In this document: piece after piece, positions 34,686-46,154 of the stretch
How the letters are laid out: each line of letters begins with the position of its first letter
Position numbering within the stretch: the first letter of the stretch is position 1
From: Mucor racemosus
Lineage: Eukaryota; Mucoromycota; Mucoromycetes; Mucorales; Mucoraceae
DNA: 64,000 nucleotides
Assembly (NCBI GenBank): GCA_027405735.1
Contig: JAPEHQ010000014.1
Location: 1,426,001-1,490,000 of the forward strand
Reading direction: 5' to 3'
Notes under the pieces: generated by a model
The model's input: only the letters and a program-made list of their open reading frames with translations
Told to the model about the DNA's origin: nothing
Databases searched by the model: none
Program-made: the position numbers and the translations under genes

Positions 34686-36704
34686 TTAATCAACCTCTTC
34701 AACGGTAGGTCCAGAGTCTCCGCCGGGAGCACCACCTGGAGCACCACCAGGGAATCCACCGGGAGCACCACCTTCAGGTCCACCACCGCCATTAGCTTGA
34801 TAGAACTTCATCATAATGGGGTTAACGATTTCTTCAAGTTCCTTTTGACGAGATTCGTATTCTTCTTTGGAAGCTTCGTGAGAATCATCCAACCACTTGA
34901 TGCAATCATCAGAGGCGCTCTTGATCTTTTCCTTGTCTTCTTCAGGTAACTTGCCACCAACCTTTTCATCTTGAAGAGTGTTACGAAGGTTATAAGCATA
35001 TGATTCGAGACCGTTCTTGGCTTGAATACGAGCAGCGGCGGCTTCATCTTCAGCTTTATACTTTTCAGCATCGTTGACCATACGTTCAATATCTTCTTTG
35101 GAAAGACGGCCCTTATCATTGGTAATGGTAATCTTGTTGGACTTACCAGTGGTCTTATCAAGAGCAGAAACGTTCAAAATACCATTGGCATCAACATCAA
35201 AAGTAACTTCGACTTGAGGAACACCACGAGGAGCGGGAGGAATACCAGTCAACTCAAACTTACCAAGAATATTGTTATCCTTTGTACGAGCACGTTCACC
35301 TTCAAATACTTGAATAAGGACACCAGGTTGGTTGTCAGCATAAGTAGAGAAAATTTCAGACTTTTTGGTAGGAACAGTAGTGTTACGCTTGATAAGAGGA
35401 GTCATGACACCACCAGCGGTTTCAATACCAAGAGAAAGAGGAGCGACATCCAAAAGCAAAAGAGAATCAGTCTTCTCGGAAGTGTTACCAGTCAAGATAG
35501 CAGCTTGAACAGCAGCACCATAGGCAACAGCCTCATCAGGATTGATAGACTTGCTAGGTTCCTTACCGTTGAAGAAATCAGAAACCATCTTTTGGACCTT
35601 GGGAATACGAGTAGAACCACCAACGAGGACAATATCATGAACAGCACCCTTATCAATCTTGGCATCACGAAGAACCTTTTCAACAGGCTCCATGGTCTTA
35701 CGGAAAAGATCTTGGTTCAATTCTTCGAAACGAGCACGAGTCAAAGAAGTATAGAAATCAGCACCTTCAAAGAGAGAATCAATTTCAATAGTGGTTTGAG
35801 CGGCAGAGGACAAGGTACGCTTTGCACGTTCACATGCAGTACGAAGACGACGAACAGCACGAGCATTACCAGAAATATCCTTCTTGAACTTGCGCTTGAA
35901 TTCTTGCATAAAGTGATCAACAAGACGGTTATCAAAATCTTCACCACCCAAGTGAGTATCACCAGCAGTAGCTTTGACTTCAAAGATACCATCTTCAATG
36001 GTCAAGAGAGAGACATCAAAAGTACCACCACCCAAATCGAAAATCAAGACATTAGTTTCACCCTTGGCTTGTTTGTCCAAACCATAAGCAATGGCAGCAG
36101 CAGTAGGTTCATTAATGATACGAAGAACATTCAAACCAGAAATGGCACCAGCATCCTTGGTAGCTTGACGTTGAGAATCGTTAAAGTATGCTGGAACAGT
36201 AATGACAGCAGATTCAACGGTTCCACCCAAGTAAGCTTCAGAAGTTTCCTTCATCTTTACAAGAATCATGGAAGAGATTTCTTCTGGAGTGAAAGTCTTG
36301 GTTTCACCCTTGAATTCAACTTGAATATTGGGCTTATCTTCCTTGTTAACAACCTTGAAAGGCCAATGCTTCATATCAGATTGGATTTCAGCATCGTGAA
36401 AACGACGACCAATCATACGCTTAGCATCAAAGACAGTGTTATGAGGATTCATCTATAATAAACAAAGAAAAAAAAACGCGAATTAATATAACCATTTTAC
36501 AACATGAATCAATTCATAAATACTTACAGCTACTTGATTCTTTGCGGCATCACCAATGAGACGTTCGGTGTCTGTGAAAGCGACAAAGGAGGGAGTAGTA
36601 CGGTTACCTTGATCGTTTGCAATAATTTCAACACGATCATTTTGCCAGACACCAACACAAGAGTAGGTTGTACCCAAATCAATACCAACAGCGTTTTTAG
36701 ACAT
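34686..36704 (-). CDS. Cytosolic HSP70 chaperone (SSA type)
   Basis: Two exons, 36528-36704 and 34686-36452, join to 647 aa, the usual length. The ATPase domain starts [13 protein letters not shown] (phosphate-1 loop), followed by [31 protein letters not shown] (phosphate-2) and [13 protein letters not shown] (adenosine loop). The substrate domain follows from about residue 390, and the tail is Gly/Pro-rich ([10 protein letters not shown]) ending EEVD, the signature of cytosolic forms that recruit TPR cochaperones. The intron falls after NQVA near codon 59. Upstream are a TATA box and a strong heat-shock element. It is divergent with CK2-beta, whose ATG is 560 bp away. A long antisense frame (35022-36458) is a coding shadow. 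Confidence 0.97.
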
Positions 36705-36783
36705 ATTTGTTTGTATAATTAATTTAAACTAATCAATCAATAATGAAAAGAAAAAAGACGATTAGAGATGATGAAAAGTTTCG

Positions 36784-36793
36784 CCTTTTTATA
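36784..36793 (-). promoter_or_regulatory. TATA box of HSP70
   Basis: TATAAAAAGG on the minus strand, about 80 bp upstream of the HSP70 ATG. Confidence 0.65.
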
Positions 36794-36819
36794 TCTAAAA
36801 CGTTAGACCAAATTTGCAT

Positions 36820-36837
36820 GAAATTTCTAGAGGATTC
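36820..36837. promoter_or_regulatory. Heat-shock element
   Basis: GAAATTTCTAGAGGATTC contains four alternating 5-bp units (GAA-TTC-GAG-TTC, one mismatch), the HSF binding pattern nGAAnnTTCn. It sits about 27 bp beyond the TATA box relative to HSP70, an ideal position for HSF control. Confidence 0.75.
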
Positions 36838-37266
36838 CGTGTAATTAGATTGGCTATGATTATTCCCGAATAACCCAAGAAATTGAGTTTTCATGGGTTT
36901 ATGACATACTTTCTATGTTATTTCTGAAGAGAATGCCAGAAGCTTGTAGCAAAAATGTGGCATCATAATAAATCAAAAGGAAATTGCTAGACTAGAATTA
37001 CGCGTCAAATGTATCTATCCATACATCTAGTTCCTTCTACAACATTCCCCTCCTCCTCCTTTTTCTATTTTCTCAAATGCATTGAAATTGTCTTCTGAAT
37101 CATTCATCATCATGTTTAGAAAAGGGCATTAGTGACGTCTCCCACTACCGATATAGCATGATTCCAGCTTTTTTTTTTTCGCATTAAAAAACTTGAGCTA
37201 TAATATCTCAGGAAAACAGAACCAAAGCCCTGTTGTCTAACATTTATATTATATATATATATATAT

Positions 37267-38385
37267 ATGGATATAACAGAAGAAGATGTATATGGTAAGT
37301 AAATGATACAATGTATCGTACAATGTACAACTAACAATCGAGAAAAATAGATTCCAATCTGGACGATTCGCTTTCGTCTTCTGGAAGTTCCTTACAGAGT
37401 TGGATAAGTTGGTTTTGTTCTCTCTCTGGACATGAGTATTATGTCGAAGTGCCTGAGGATTTCATTGATGACGAATTTAATTTAACTGGATTATCTACAA
37501 TTGTACCTTACTACAATCAAGCATTAGAAACTATTTTGGATATGGAATGTGGTGAATTTTTTGGCGAAGAAGAAGAAGAGGAAGATGAGGAAGAAAATCA
37601 ACAAGAAGACGAATATGATTTAACACAAATAGAAAATTATTACAATAATACTAGAGAGGATGATGATTTCTGGAAAGAAGATGAAAAAACACCTAAAAGA
37701 TTAAAAGCCCAAGATCCGCGTATAGTTGAGCCTTATGCGTTCATGTTGTATGGATTGATACACCAAAGATATCTTTTAACCAGGAATGGGTTAAGATTAA
37801 TGGCCGAACGTTACTCAAACAGTCAGTTTGGAACGTGTCCTCGATATTATTGTAATGAGTCTCCTGTGTTGCCCATGGGTCAATTCGATGAAACAGGTCG
37901 GGAGAGTGTTCACTTGTATTGCCCAAGGTGTTTTGATATATACAGTCCACCTAGTTCAATTCATCGTTGTGTTGACGGTAAGACATTTTGGTTGTAATCA
38001 TCGGATTTCATATTAACACAAATGTAAAGGTGCTCATTTTGGATCTACTTACTGTAATCTATTATTTCTTACATATCCAGAATTGGTTCCGAGCCCAAAT
38101 TCACATATTTATCAACCGCGTATATTTGGTTTCAGAGTCAATCCCAAATCCAAAGCAGGACCAAGAAACCAATGGTTACGAATGAGACCCTTGGAATATA
38201 TAAATGACGACGAAGAAGATGATGAAGCAGGAGAGGAAGATGCCGTGCAAGTAGATGATGAAGTAAAGATTGTGTGATTGTCAATGGCACGATATCTAAC
38301 TCAAACGTTTTTTTTTTTTTTCTATTAGAATGATGTAGAAACATTGGTTTTTCAAATGCAACATTTTCAAATCAACAATTTTTAG
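37267..38385 (+). CDS. Casein kinase II regulatory subunit beta
   Basis: Four exons: 37267-37294, 37351-37977, 38030-38262, 38329-38385; 945 nt, 314 aa. The order SWISWFCSLSGHEYYVEVPEDFI..DKFNLTGL-like start, LYGLIHQRYLLTRNGL, the zinc ribbon (CPRYYC ... CPRC), HFGSTYCNLLF, and IFGFRVNP is that of CK2-beta, which forms the dimer bridging two catalytic subunits. An acidic insert (about residues 70-120, EEEEEEDEEE...) lies before LYGLIH, as in budding yeast beta subunits. The last intron (38263-38328) has a CTAAC branch-like motif and a T-rich tract; reading through it instead would stop at 38277 after DEVKIV, so the C-terminus (…NDVETLVFQMQ) is the less certain part. Confidence 0.92.
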
Positions 38386-38488
38386 CAGCAGCAACATGCA
38401 TAACTCTCATGGATCATTATAGAAGAAATATATATAGCTTGCATATAAAAAAAAAAGCATTTTTTTGATCCTTTGTCAACAGATGATG

Positions 38489-38529
<41 letters not shown>

Positions 38530-39549
38530 GCCTTTTCCGATACTCATATTTTATGTTTAAATAGAAATAAAATAAAGCGATATAATTGTAAATATATAAT
38601 TAATACATTTTCAGTTCTGTGCATTTTCTTATGTCTATTGAATAATTTGAATTGCATATGTGTTGTGATAAACTTGTATATGATGTATATAACTCAAGTA
38701 AGGATTACGTGTTTAATTGATCATTTATGCTAGTGATTTCACATGTATACACGAAAAATGTTTGGCTTGAATATTCTCAATACATTCTTTGCGAGTTCTT
38801 GACCAGCAGTAGTGCTTAATATCGTTTCATAGACAAGCGACCATGATGTTGATGATGATAAACACCATCTAAAATGTTTCACTTTTAGTTCGGTGCGGCT
38901 TTAGGTGGCACATCAGTTTCAGTATTCGTTTTAAACGTTGAAATTCATCAAATTCTATCAACATCCCAAATTTGATATTTTTATTAAATTCCAATGTTGT
39001 TTTCCTTTAGATCGAGAGATATCCTTGATAGGTTCGGAAAAATCAAGAGTACATATGATACCGTTTATATTCAAGATGCATTCAGAAACAAATTAAAGAA
39101 AAGTCTCAAGTTTTGGTCTTGAATAAACTCGATGAATAAATAATGGAAAACTGCTACAAAACATCAATGAGAGCTGCAAATTTTGTATAGGCGCTAAAAT
39201 ATGTGCTAAATTAAAAAACTTGGGCACATTGTTTTTTTAGCAAGGAGTTTTTATAAGAAAATATGTGAATATGCTTTAGATAGTACAACATATAAAAGCT
39301 TTAGTTGCTATTTTGTATCATATACCATGAGCTATAGCAAGCTCTTGATATATCCGACTCCTATTTTTATTGTGAGCCTTGATTTACGATCATATGTTTT
39401 TTTGTAGTCCATCCAATTCTGCATCAATCTGTAATTTCAACAAATCTTAAATTGTTTCATAAGTACAGATTTTTTGTGGAACTAAGGTTTGCATTAAAGT
39501 CAATTATTATTAATTAATTAATTAATTAATAATTGATTTTACTAATAAA
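38386..39549. other. Intergenic, no gene seen
   Basis: A T38 tract at 38491-38528 follows the CK2-beta gene. A palindromic (TAAT)n microsatellite lies at 39502-39535 at the left edge of repeat R3 copy B. No gene seen. Confidence 0.5.
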
Positions 39550-40812
39550 TCAATTTTATAGGTAAAAAGTAAGTTTGTTCTGGCAAAGTATTGAATAAAT
39601 TGGCTTGGGACAAAGAGAGTAAAAAAATGGCAATAGGTTCCAGTGATGGCCATGTTTATGTTTATGATATTGGAGAGGTAAGACTAAAACTTTATGTAAA
39701 TCACCTCTAGCGAAATAATTATAAAGTAAGACTATATTATCGTCGAATAAACTACCACACAATATTAACATGTCTAATGATTTACAGCAATAAGCTTGAA
39801 TCAAGTGGGTACAACATTGTAAATTCTTGAAAAAGTTCTTAAGTATTATGAAATCTCTTATTTTTAAGACTTACAAGGCTTATAAGCGGAATATTAATTT
39901 CAAAAATTATTCTTGTCCAGATCATCAATTTTGACATTTTTTAATTTTTTTTTCTAATTTTGCAAATCTAGAGTTAATTATACTACCAATCATAAAAACA
40001 AAAAATATACACATATACAAAATTTAGTGCTTTATGTGCTCAATAAAAAAAAACGGACATTCTTATTGTTAAATATTACATGAAAATCCTTTAATCAAAA
40101 AACCGTTTTTGAGACAAAACTACAAATTTTTATTACTTAAAATTTAATATTAAGTTTTTATAAAATGTGTATTAGTTATGGCTACAAGTTTCTCTCACAA
40201 TGTAGTATATTTAAACGTTGATTTTGGTATCAAAATTTGATTTTTCTGTTTTTTGATCAAAATCATGAGTGTTGGTAAGGATAAAATGAGCCACGAAAAT
40301 GTCCGCTACAAAGTCTGAGTTTTCAGACCGTATATGGTTAAATATAAGAAAAGTTGAAAAAAACGCCTTTTTATTTAAAACTTAGATATATACCATAGTA
40401 TAAGAGACTTATTAGCCGTTCAATCTTGCTATGCTCAATTACGGCGTCACTCTACGGGCTCGTTTTTGCAATTTTTTAGTGAAGATATGATATGACAGAC
40501 GGTTTTTCTAGTAGAAAATTTTATGTTTCTATTATAGTAACAGATATTGCCTATTTTGTTTAGTTTATGGGTTGGTGCGCTGTAATGCTGCTTTTACATT
40601 GGCTGAAATGTGCAATTTAGCAGGGTTTTAATTGCGCTAAATAATGTAAAGCTTTGAAAATAATCCTTTTCTACGTGTGTTGTTTCTCTCTTTTTATTTT
40701 CATATTCCAAGGATATATTCACCGTTTGATAAGGCATATCCGACTATCAAACTGGTATTCTTTTCTTTTATCTGAATACGCGTTCTAATATAAGGGACTA
40801 ATATTTTAATAT
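39550..40812 (+). repeat. Dispersed repeat R3, copy B
   Basis: Direct partner of 13690-14970. It diverges after TTTTAATATA at about 40812, where an inverted copy of 15020-15560 begins. Confidence 0.8.
39579..39677 (+). pseudogene. Dynein intermediate chain fragment, copy B (last WD40 exon)
   Basis: An open stretch reads SGKVLNKLAWDKESKKMAIG then SSDGHVYVYDIGE and is followed at 39678 by a GTAAG splice-donor-like sequence. It matches the terminal WD40 repeat of cytoplasmic dynein intermediate chain and is less damaged than copy A (no stop inside). No flanking exons of the gene are present, so it is a fragment carried by the repeat. Confidence 0.6.
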
Positions 40813-42035
40813 AAGGCTGTATGTGCAGAATTATAGATTCTGTCCATGTGCATGACATTAATTGCACGTGTGCATAATAGTAGAATTGCCCATAAGCATA
40901 TCATTATCCCTGTTTGTGCATAATAATAAAATCTGGCCATGAGTATAATGAGCTGATTGTATGGGCGCAAATTGGTTTGTACATGAGCATCGTGCCATTC
41001 TCAAAATTTCATTGCATATTTTACTGGAATAGTGGGTTTTTAAATTACATTTGCTTTTATTAATATAGATTATAGATAATAATACAATTCAATGCGTTGT
41101 TGATGATGTAAAGTAATACATGCAAGAGCGAATATATTTATTATTATCATCATTTGCAAATATGTTTATAGCTATAATGTTTTTACAGCAACAATGAGTT
41201 TTGCTCGAGCATAAACTTAAATAACACTCACTGCTTAAATCTATATGCAAGCCAAATTTAATATTATTATAGACGTTACTTTATCACATAAAATTTAAAC
41301 AAATTTACCTTCTTTAAACTTAATATTTTAGTTTATGATTGTCAGCTGTAAAAAGATTTGTTTTCAAGTATACAGTGTTGTAAATGTATGTAATAAAGAA
41401 AGATAAGTACGTGAGAATTGGTCAATCTTTATTAAATATAAAAAACGAGATGGGGAAATCAAATGAAGGGTGAATGTCTACTGCTATTTATATTTGATTT
41501 AAGGATTGCTTACGCACCTGTCTAGAACAGTGTTCTCATACTAAAATTTAGTGTCAATCCTCACTTATGCTAATGTAATTATATTCAGATATAGATGATC
41601 AGTCTAAAGTCTTTAGTTGCTCTTGGCAACACTAATTATTAATATTCTTTACTTTCTATCTTTTATTGTAAGTCTAGATTACCAGAACTTAGCTTATGTG
41701 ATTATCAGGGTAATCATTTACAGTGTTTATATGACACATATGCTAAATATGTTAAGGCATAGTTTATTGTCATATTTAAACTACGATTTAAGGTACATTT
41801 ATATATGCAAATACAACATACAGTAGCTACGATCAAAACTATGGTTATTAGACAAAACATTAGATTATTCTTTTTTTTTGTTTCTATATCATTTGAAATT
41901 TTATCATTTTTCTGGAACATTTCGTGGGTTTGTAGCTAGTTCTAGCTTTTCATTGAATAGATAATAAATATCATTACCTTCGATTTGATCTGGTAATTAA
42001 GAAATACGTCCAACAATACAGTAGTAAATAATGGT
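40812..42035 (-). repeat. Inverted copy of 15020-15560, interrupted by a solo LTR
   Basis: 40812-41375 matches the reverse complement of about 15245-15560, and 41819-42035 that of about 15020-15245. The two parts are contiguous in the partner, which shows that 41376-41818 was inserted later. Confidence 0.75.
41376..41818. mobile_element. Solo LTR, 443 bp, with 5-bp target duplication
   Basis: Begins TGTTGTAAATG, ends GCAAATACAACA (TG...CA with TGTTGTA/TACAACA ends), and is flanked by TACAG on both sides (41371-41375 and 41819-41823). The empty site is preserved in copy A near 15238-15245 (CTACTGTATACTTG), which proves the insertion borders. Size, ends and 5-bp duplication are those of an LTR-retrotransposon LTR left by recombination. 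No internal retroelement sequence remains. Confidence 0.75.
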
Positions 42036-42956
42036 ATGTCGTATATTTTCAGGATTGATAAATAGTACTTAAAAAAGAATACAATTATAAAAGAATGAGT
42101 AATTAATCAGTTCTTAAACTGTATAATAAAAACAAGGTATTGTTTATTTAGATATAAAAGTATGGCCTTTTATATTGATTTGACGTTGAGATCCTGAGAT
42201 GTAATTTAAGGCACTATTGAACCATTAGATCTGTTTGATAGTAATCTATGGATTGAAATGGATCAATCATAATTTAACCGTTCTTGCAGAGCTTGTAAGT
42301 TGTCTTGTTTTAATGCTGCGCTAAATATGCTTGGATGTTGATTTGATAGCTACTTGATTGATTAACCGCTGGGATGAAATAATATGGTGTCATAATTGAG
42401 GTCCAAGCGTTCTTGGTAATTACTGGATTAAACTTAGTACGCTAGGAGTTTCTTATATCTGATATCAAGGCTTCACACTTCAATACATGTCGTAGTCAAT
42501 AGATTGTAAGATGTATTGATACTGTAGAAGAAGGTGATAACGTATGGTACTTGGTAGCATACAATAAACAATTTGGAGAATTTTCAGATTTTTTTACAAA
42601 AATATCGCTAGGAATTAGCCAACCAAGCTTTCTGAGGTAAAATTGGCTGTTAATAACGAATCTGCAATTCATTTTACTGTATCTATTAATTTCGTCAAGA
42701 TTTTGATGAAACAAATCTTGCAGGAGTTTAGTATATACACTTATGACAGCCCTTAAATTTCATTATAAACTCTTACTTGAACGCATAATAAAAGTAGTTG
42801 AGCAAATTATTTCACCCATTTTCATATGTAATTTTGAATGCCAAAATCTAGTTTTAACAATTTCAGAGGGCAAAGTAAGCTAAAGAACATGAACATTTGT
42901 ACTGGTGCTCAATTGTAGCAGAAACTTTCTTTCAAAAACAGTGCCCATCCTATTTA
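42036..42956. other. Intergenic repeat DNA
   Basis: 42130-42210 matches 57430-57505 in direct orientation (AAGTATGG..TTTTAT and CCTGAGATGTAATT). The rest is AT-rich without a supported gene. Confidence 0.4.
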
Positions 42957-43232
42957 ACATTGTCCCGGCTACAAAATTTATTAAATAAAGCAAGGATGGT
43001 TACTATAGCGATTGTTTTATAAATTTGAATGATGCAGAAATGGCCAGCTTAAAATTGAAAAACCGCATTTGAAATGAAAATAACCGGAGAATATATTAAG
43101 GTGTTGTAATGATGGTTATTAAGTAAACTCTACTTTATTTTTCATTCTTTACCAGGATTGATCTATCAGAATTACAGCATTCGATATATAGAAGATCTCC
43201 GACAAATCTAGCAGATCTTATCTATCCAGTAA
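42957..43232. repeat. Repeat segment matched inverted at 58735-58545 and 57806-57734
   Basis: Continuous here, but its inverted partner is split by an R1 element: 42957-43150 corresponds to 58545-58735, and 43160-43232 to 57734-57806 (ending GGAACCAGTTACTG in reverse). This is the empty site for the R1 insertion. Confidence 0.7.
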
Positions 43233-43974
43233 CTGGTTCCTGTCACCCAGGTGCAGTGGAATTACATACTAAAAACGCTTGATAAAAATAAAACAACCTA
43301 AATTTCAAGTGTCGCTCATAAAATATGATGCCACTTGAAATGTGAACAACGATAATAAACAAACGCTTCAATTGAACACAATAACAAACGCATGCTAAAA
43401 ATATGAAATACCTTTTTTGAACTATACATGTCGTGTAGATGATAGCACCCTTGATCACGGCGCAATCAATTACACAAATGACATATATATCAAAACAGGA
43501 TTCTATCCAAATCAATAATGATAATAAACAAAGATATCAATTTAGTCAACTACTCATCTATATCGTAGTTGCACTATCAATATAAATAAGATTCAAGCAT
43601 ATAAAAACTACCCCTTAAAAATCAAGGTTACATAAAATAGATATAACAGAAATAAACAAAAACAACCATTTCCCAAAAGGTCGATATTGTCACACTTGAC
43701 ATACAATCCCTTATGGTCAATGCTCTATACAATTTACCCCTTAAAATATCAAATTAATAACAATGTACTCAAAACTGGAAGATTACTAAATATACATCCA
43801 TTCAAGTCTGATGGTATCCAAGTTCTCCAAATCACTATAAATACCCTCATACTTTTCAATTATTTTAACTCTTGAGAAATCTTTTGTAATAAAACTTTAG
43901 CTGATTATAATTGTATTTCTACTGCTTTTATTTTTATATTTTTTTTATTTTAGTAAATTAACATCATAATTTAC

Positions 43975-44190
43975 TGCACCAGGAACTAATAATGAAACAT
44001 AACTTATATATAGCAATATTACCACTGAGACATAACATGTTATATCCATACACATTAATAATAATATCTATTGTCATATCTAATGGATCCCTGTCCATTA
44101 GATCTTATCACACAATTCCAATAACTATATAAACCCATATTTAATTTATTCTAATAAACGGTACTTTTTACGTTGATTTTAATTTACAAG
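43975..44190. repeat. Repeat segment matched inverted at 57515-57730
   Basis: Shared landmarks are AATAAACGGTACTTTTTACG, GATCTTATCACACAATTCC and AGGAACTAATAATGAAACATAA, in reverse at 57515-57730. Composition suggests an LTR-type remnant; no coding sequence. Confidence 0.7.
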
Positions 44191-44212
44191 GTCTAGATAA
44201 ATTAAGGATATC

Positions 44213-44900
44213 TAGGTTTTGGATCGTTGTGAAGACTTTTATTTTTTTTTGTAAATTTTGTGAGAGCACTTTTTCTGTTATAGAGATCCATGAAGGGACA
44301 ACCGGTATGCAAAGCCAGAACCATTGGATAGTACTTATTAGCGTCTATCTAACGAATTTCACCTCGTCAAAAAATATTGCTTTTTCGTCGAGAAAATTGA
44401 GATTGAATGATTGATTTTTGGCGATACAAAAAATGGTCCATTTTAGACGAGGATATACAAGGCTGAATTTTCGGTGATATAAAAAAAAAAAGAACAAAAA
44501 ACCAAATAACGCAACAAATAATAGGGCTACAACTAAGTATAAATACTCATTCTGTAGATAATTTTGTTGTGCATAATGTGAAAATAAAATATTTTATAAC
44601 TGCATTTGAATGAAGGGTACTTTTTGATCAAAAACCGCTAAAATTTGATATTAAATTTACTACAGATTTTATGAGAAAAATATTTCCAAAGCCTACATGG
44701 TTCGATTCAAAATTTAAAACTGAACCTAAAATATTTGATACATTAGTTTAGCTTACTATGCATTTTTGTGAGTAATTAAACATACAAGGTTTTTTTTTGA
44801 ATTTTTTTTTCCATTTGAATACTTTTATAATTCAAACTCAGTCACATGTGCATATCTGATTATACAATTTTATATGGTGATATTCAAAATCGAAGCGTAA
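44213..44900 (+). repeat. Repeat R1, copy A
   Basis: About 690 bp from TAGGTTTTGGA to ATTCAAAATCGAAGCGTA, inverted copy at 57825-58515. It shares short blocks with R2 (GAATTTAAAACTG, GAGGATATACAAGG), so R1 and R2 are probably one superfamily. No inverted terminal repeats or coding frame found. Confidence 0.7.
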
Positions 44901-46154
44901 CAGTTTAATAAAACATGCGCAAAGTAATTCTGATTTGTAGATAAGTTTCTTTCTATTTTTTCTCATATAAATTCCAACAACTTTATTAAACAAAAACTAC
45001 AAAGATGGTTATGGCAATACAGGGAAATCATTTGCTGTAGTTGGGCAGTAGCCCAAGCTCCATGCAAATGTTGGTTATGATATGGTTTAGCTACAAGTTT
45101 AATCAAAGTAATTATGACCTATACTTATGGCTTTTTTGAGAGTGTTAGTGTCTTTTTAGAACTTGATGCAAATTTTAACAACTTGTGTACACTTTCCTGC
45201 TAATGAACCACTCTCAATAGGGGTACATCATAAGCCATTACAAAAGAAAATACGATTTACATGGTAACATAAATAAAAATCTTTATTGCAAACAATTGAT
45301 TATAATAATTCCTATACTAATAGCTTCTCTTAGTTCTCGTCGTGACAATATAGATACAACGATTAACAGAATCAACCACGGGAAGGTGGAAGCTTTGCTG
45401 ATTCCAAAAAACAAAAGGCATCAGGGTGAATCATGTATGAAGTGATCGTGGCAAACCATCCATACAGATCATATACCCACAGATACATAAATGATACTTT
45501 TCTTGCATGGAAACTTCAAAGACCACATCACCATACTCAGGGCTACGGTCTAGGCTAATACGGACCGAATCTCATACAAAAAGGCACCGTGTAATAACTG
45601 CCTCCGTAGCTAAAGAAGAAAGGAAAGGAAAACGAAAAAAAAAATGTTTAAATGGGCACATTTCAAATAACATGTGGCACAACTTTTTCAAAGAGAGGAT
45701 CATAAAGAAGGACAGCTAAATGAAGCACCAGCATACATGTAATTCTAAAGCAGGATGTTAATACCTTATTGGACGTCTAATTGAACCAGAATGGTAATAA
45801 CCTCAAGGATCAGTACATCAGACCAACCGGATAAATATTGATTGCAAATGTATGCATTATCCCTATTTTGAAATTGTCTTTAAGAAAAAATGCGTCTAAA
45901 CATCGGCATGTCATGTCCGTAATTTAACAAACCACCTGAGAAAAAGAAGGTTGAAAGCTAAATATTAAAAAAAGGGGGAAAATGATTAATTACCTGCGTA
46001 AATCGTGGCATTGTTATTTTTAACAACTAAATAGGCTTAATATTACTAGTGTGAGCTTATTCTAATATTACCACTTTATTTACAAATGTATAGAAAAAAA
46101 AAGCTATAAGGATACTCGTTCAATGTGATCTCTATCATCAGCATTTGCATGTTC
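44901..46154. other. Intergenic, no gene seen
   Basis: 45340-45620 is less AT-rich and shares, on the opposite strand, a GAATCAACCACG..AAGGTGG block with 4610-4650. A 70-codon basic frame at 45507-45719 has no recognisable motif. Otherwise AT-rich. Confidence 0.4.

Larger units (their letters stand above)
36705..37266. other. Divergent promoter region HSP70 / CK2-beta
   Basis: Contains the TATA box and heat-shock element above and a (TA)n run at 37248-37267 just before the CK2-beta ATG. No other feature seen. Confidence 0.6.

Noticed and set aside
35022..36458. 478-codon open frame on the plus strand antisense to HSP70
   Set aside because: Long antisense frames are a known by-product of HSP70 codon bias; the translation has no domain, and the sense strand is an unambiguous HSP70.
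38263..38277. CK2-beta ending at TGA 38277 (…DEVKIV)
   Set aside because: The alternative splice at 38263-38328 has a donor, a CTAAC branch-like motif, a T-tract and an in-frame last exon; kept as second choice only.
41377..41817. 441-bp insertion read as a DNA-transposon MITE with a 7-bp duplication (ATACAGT)
   Set aside because: Shifting the borders by one base gives TG...CA ends with a 5-bp duplication, the standard LTR signature, which is the simpler reading.
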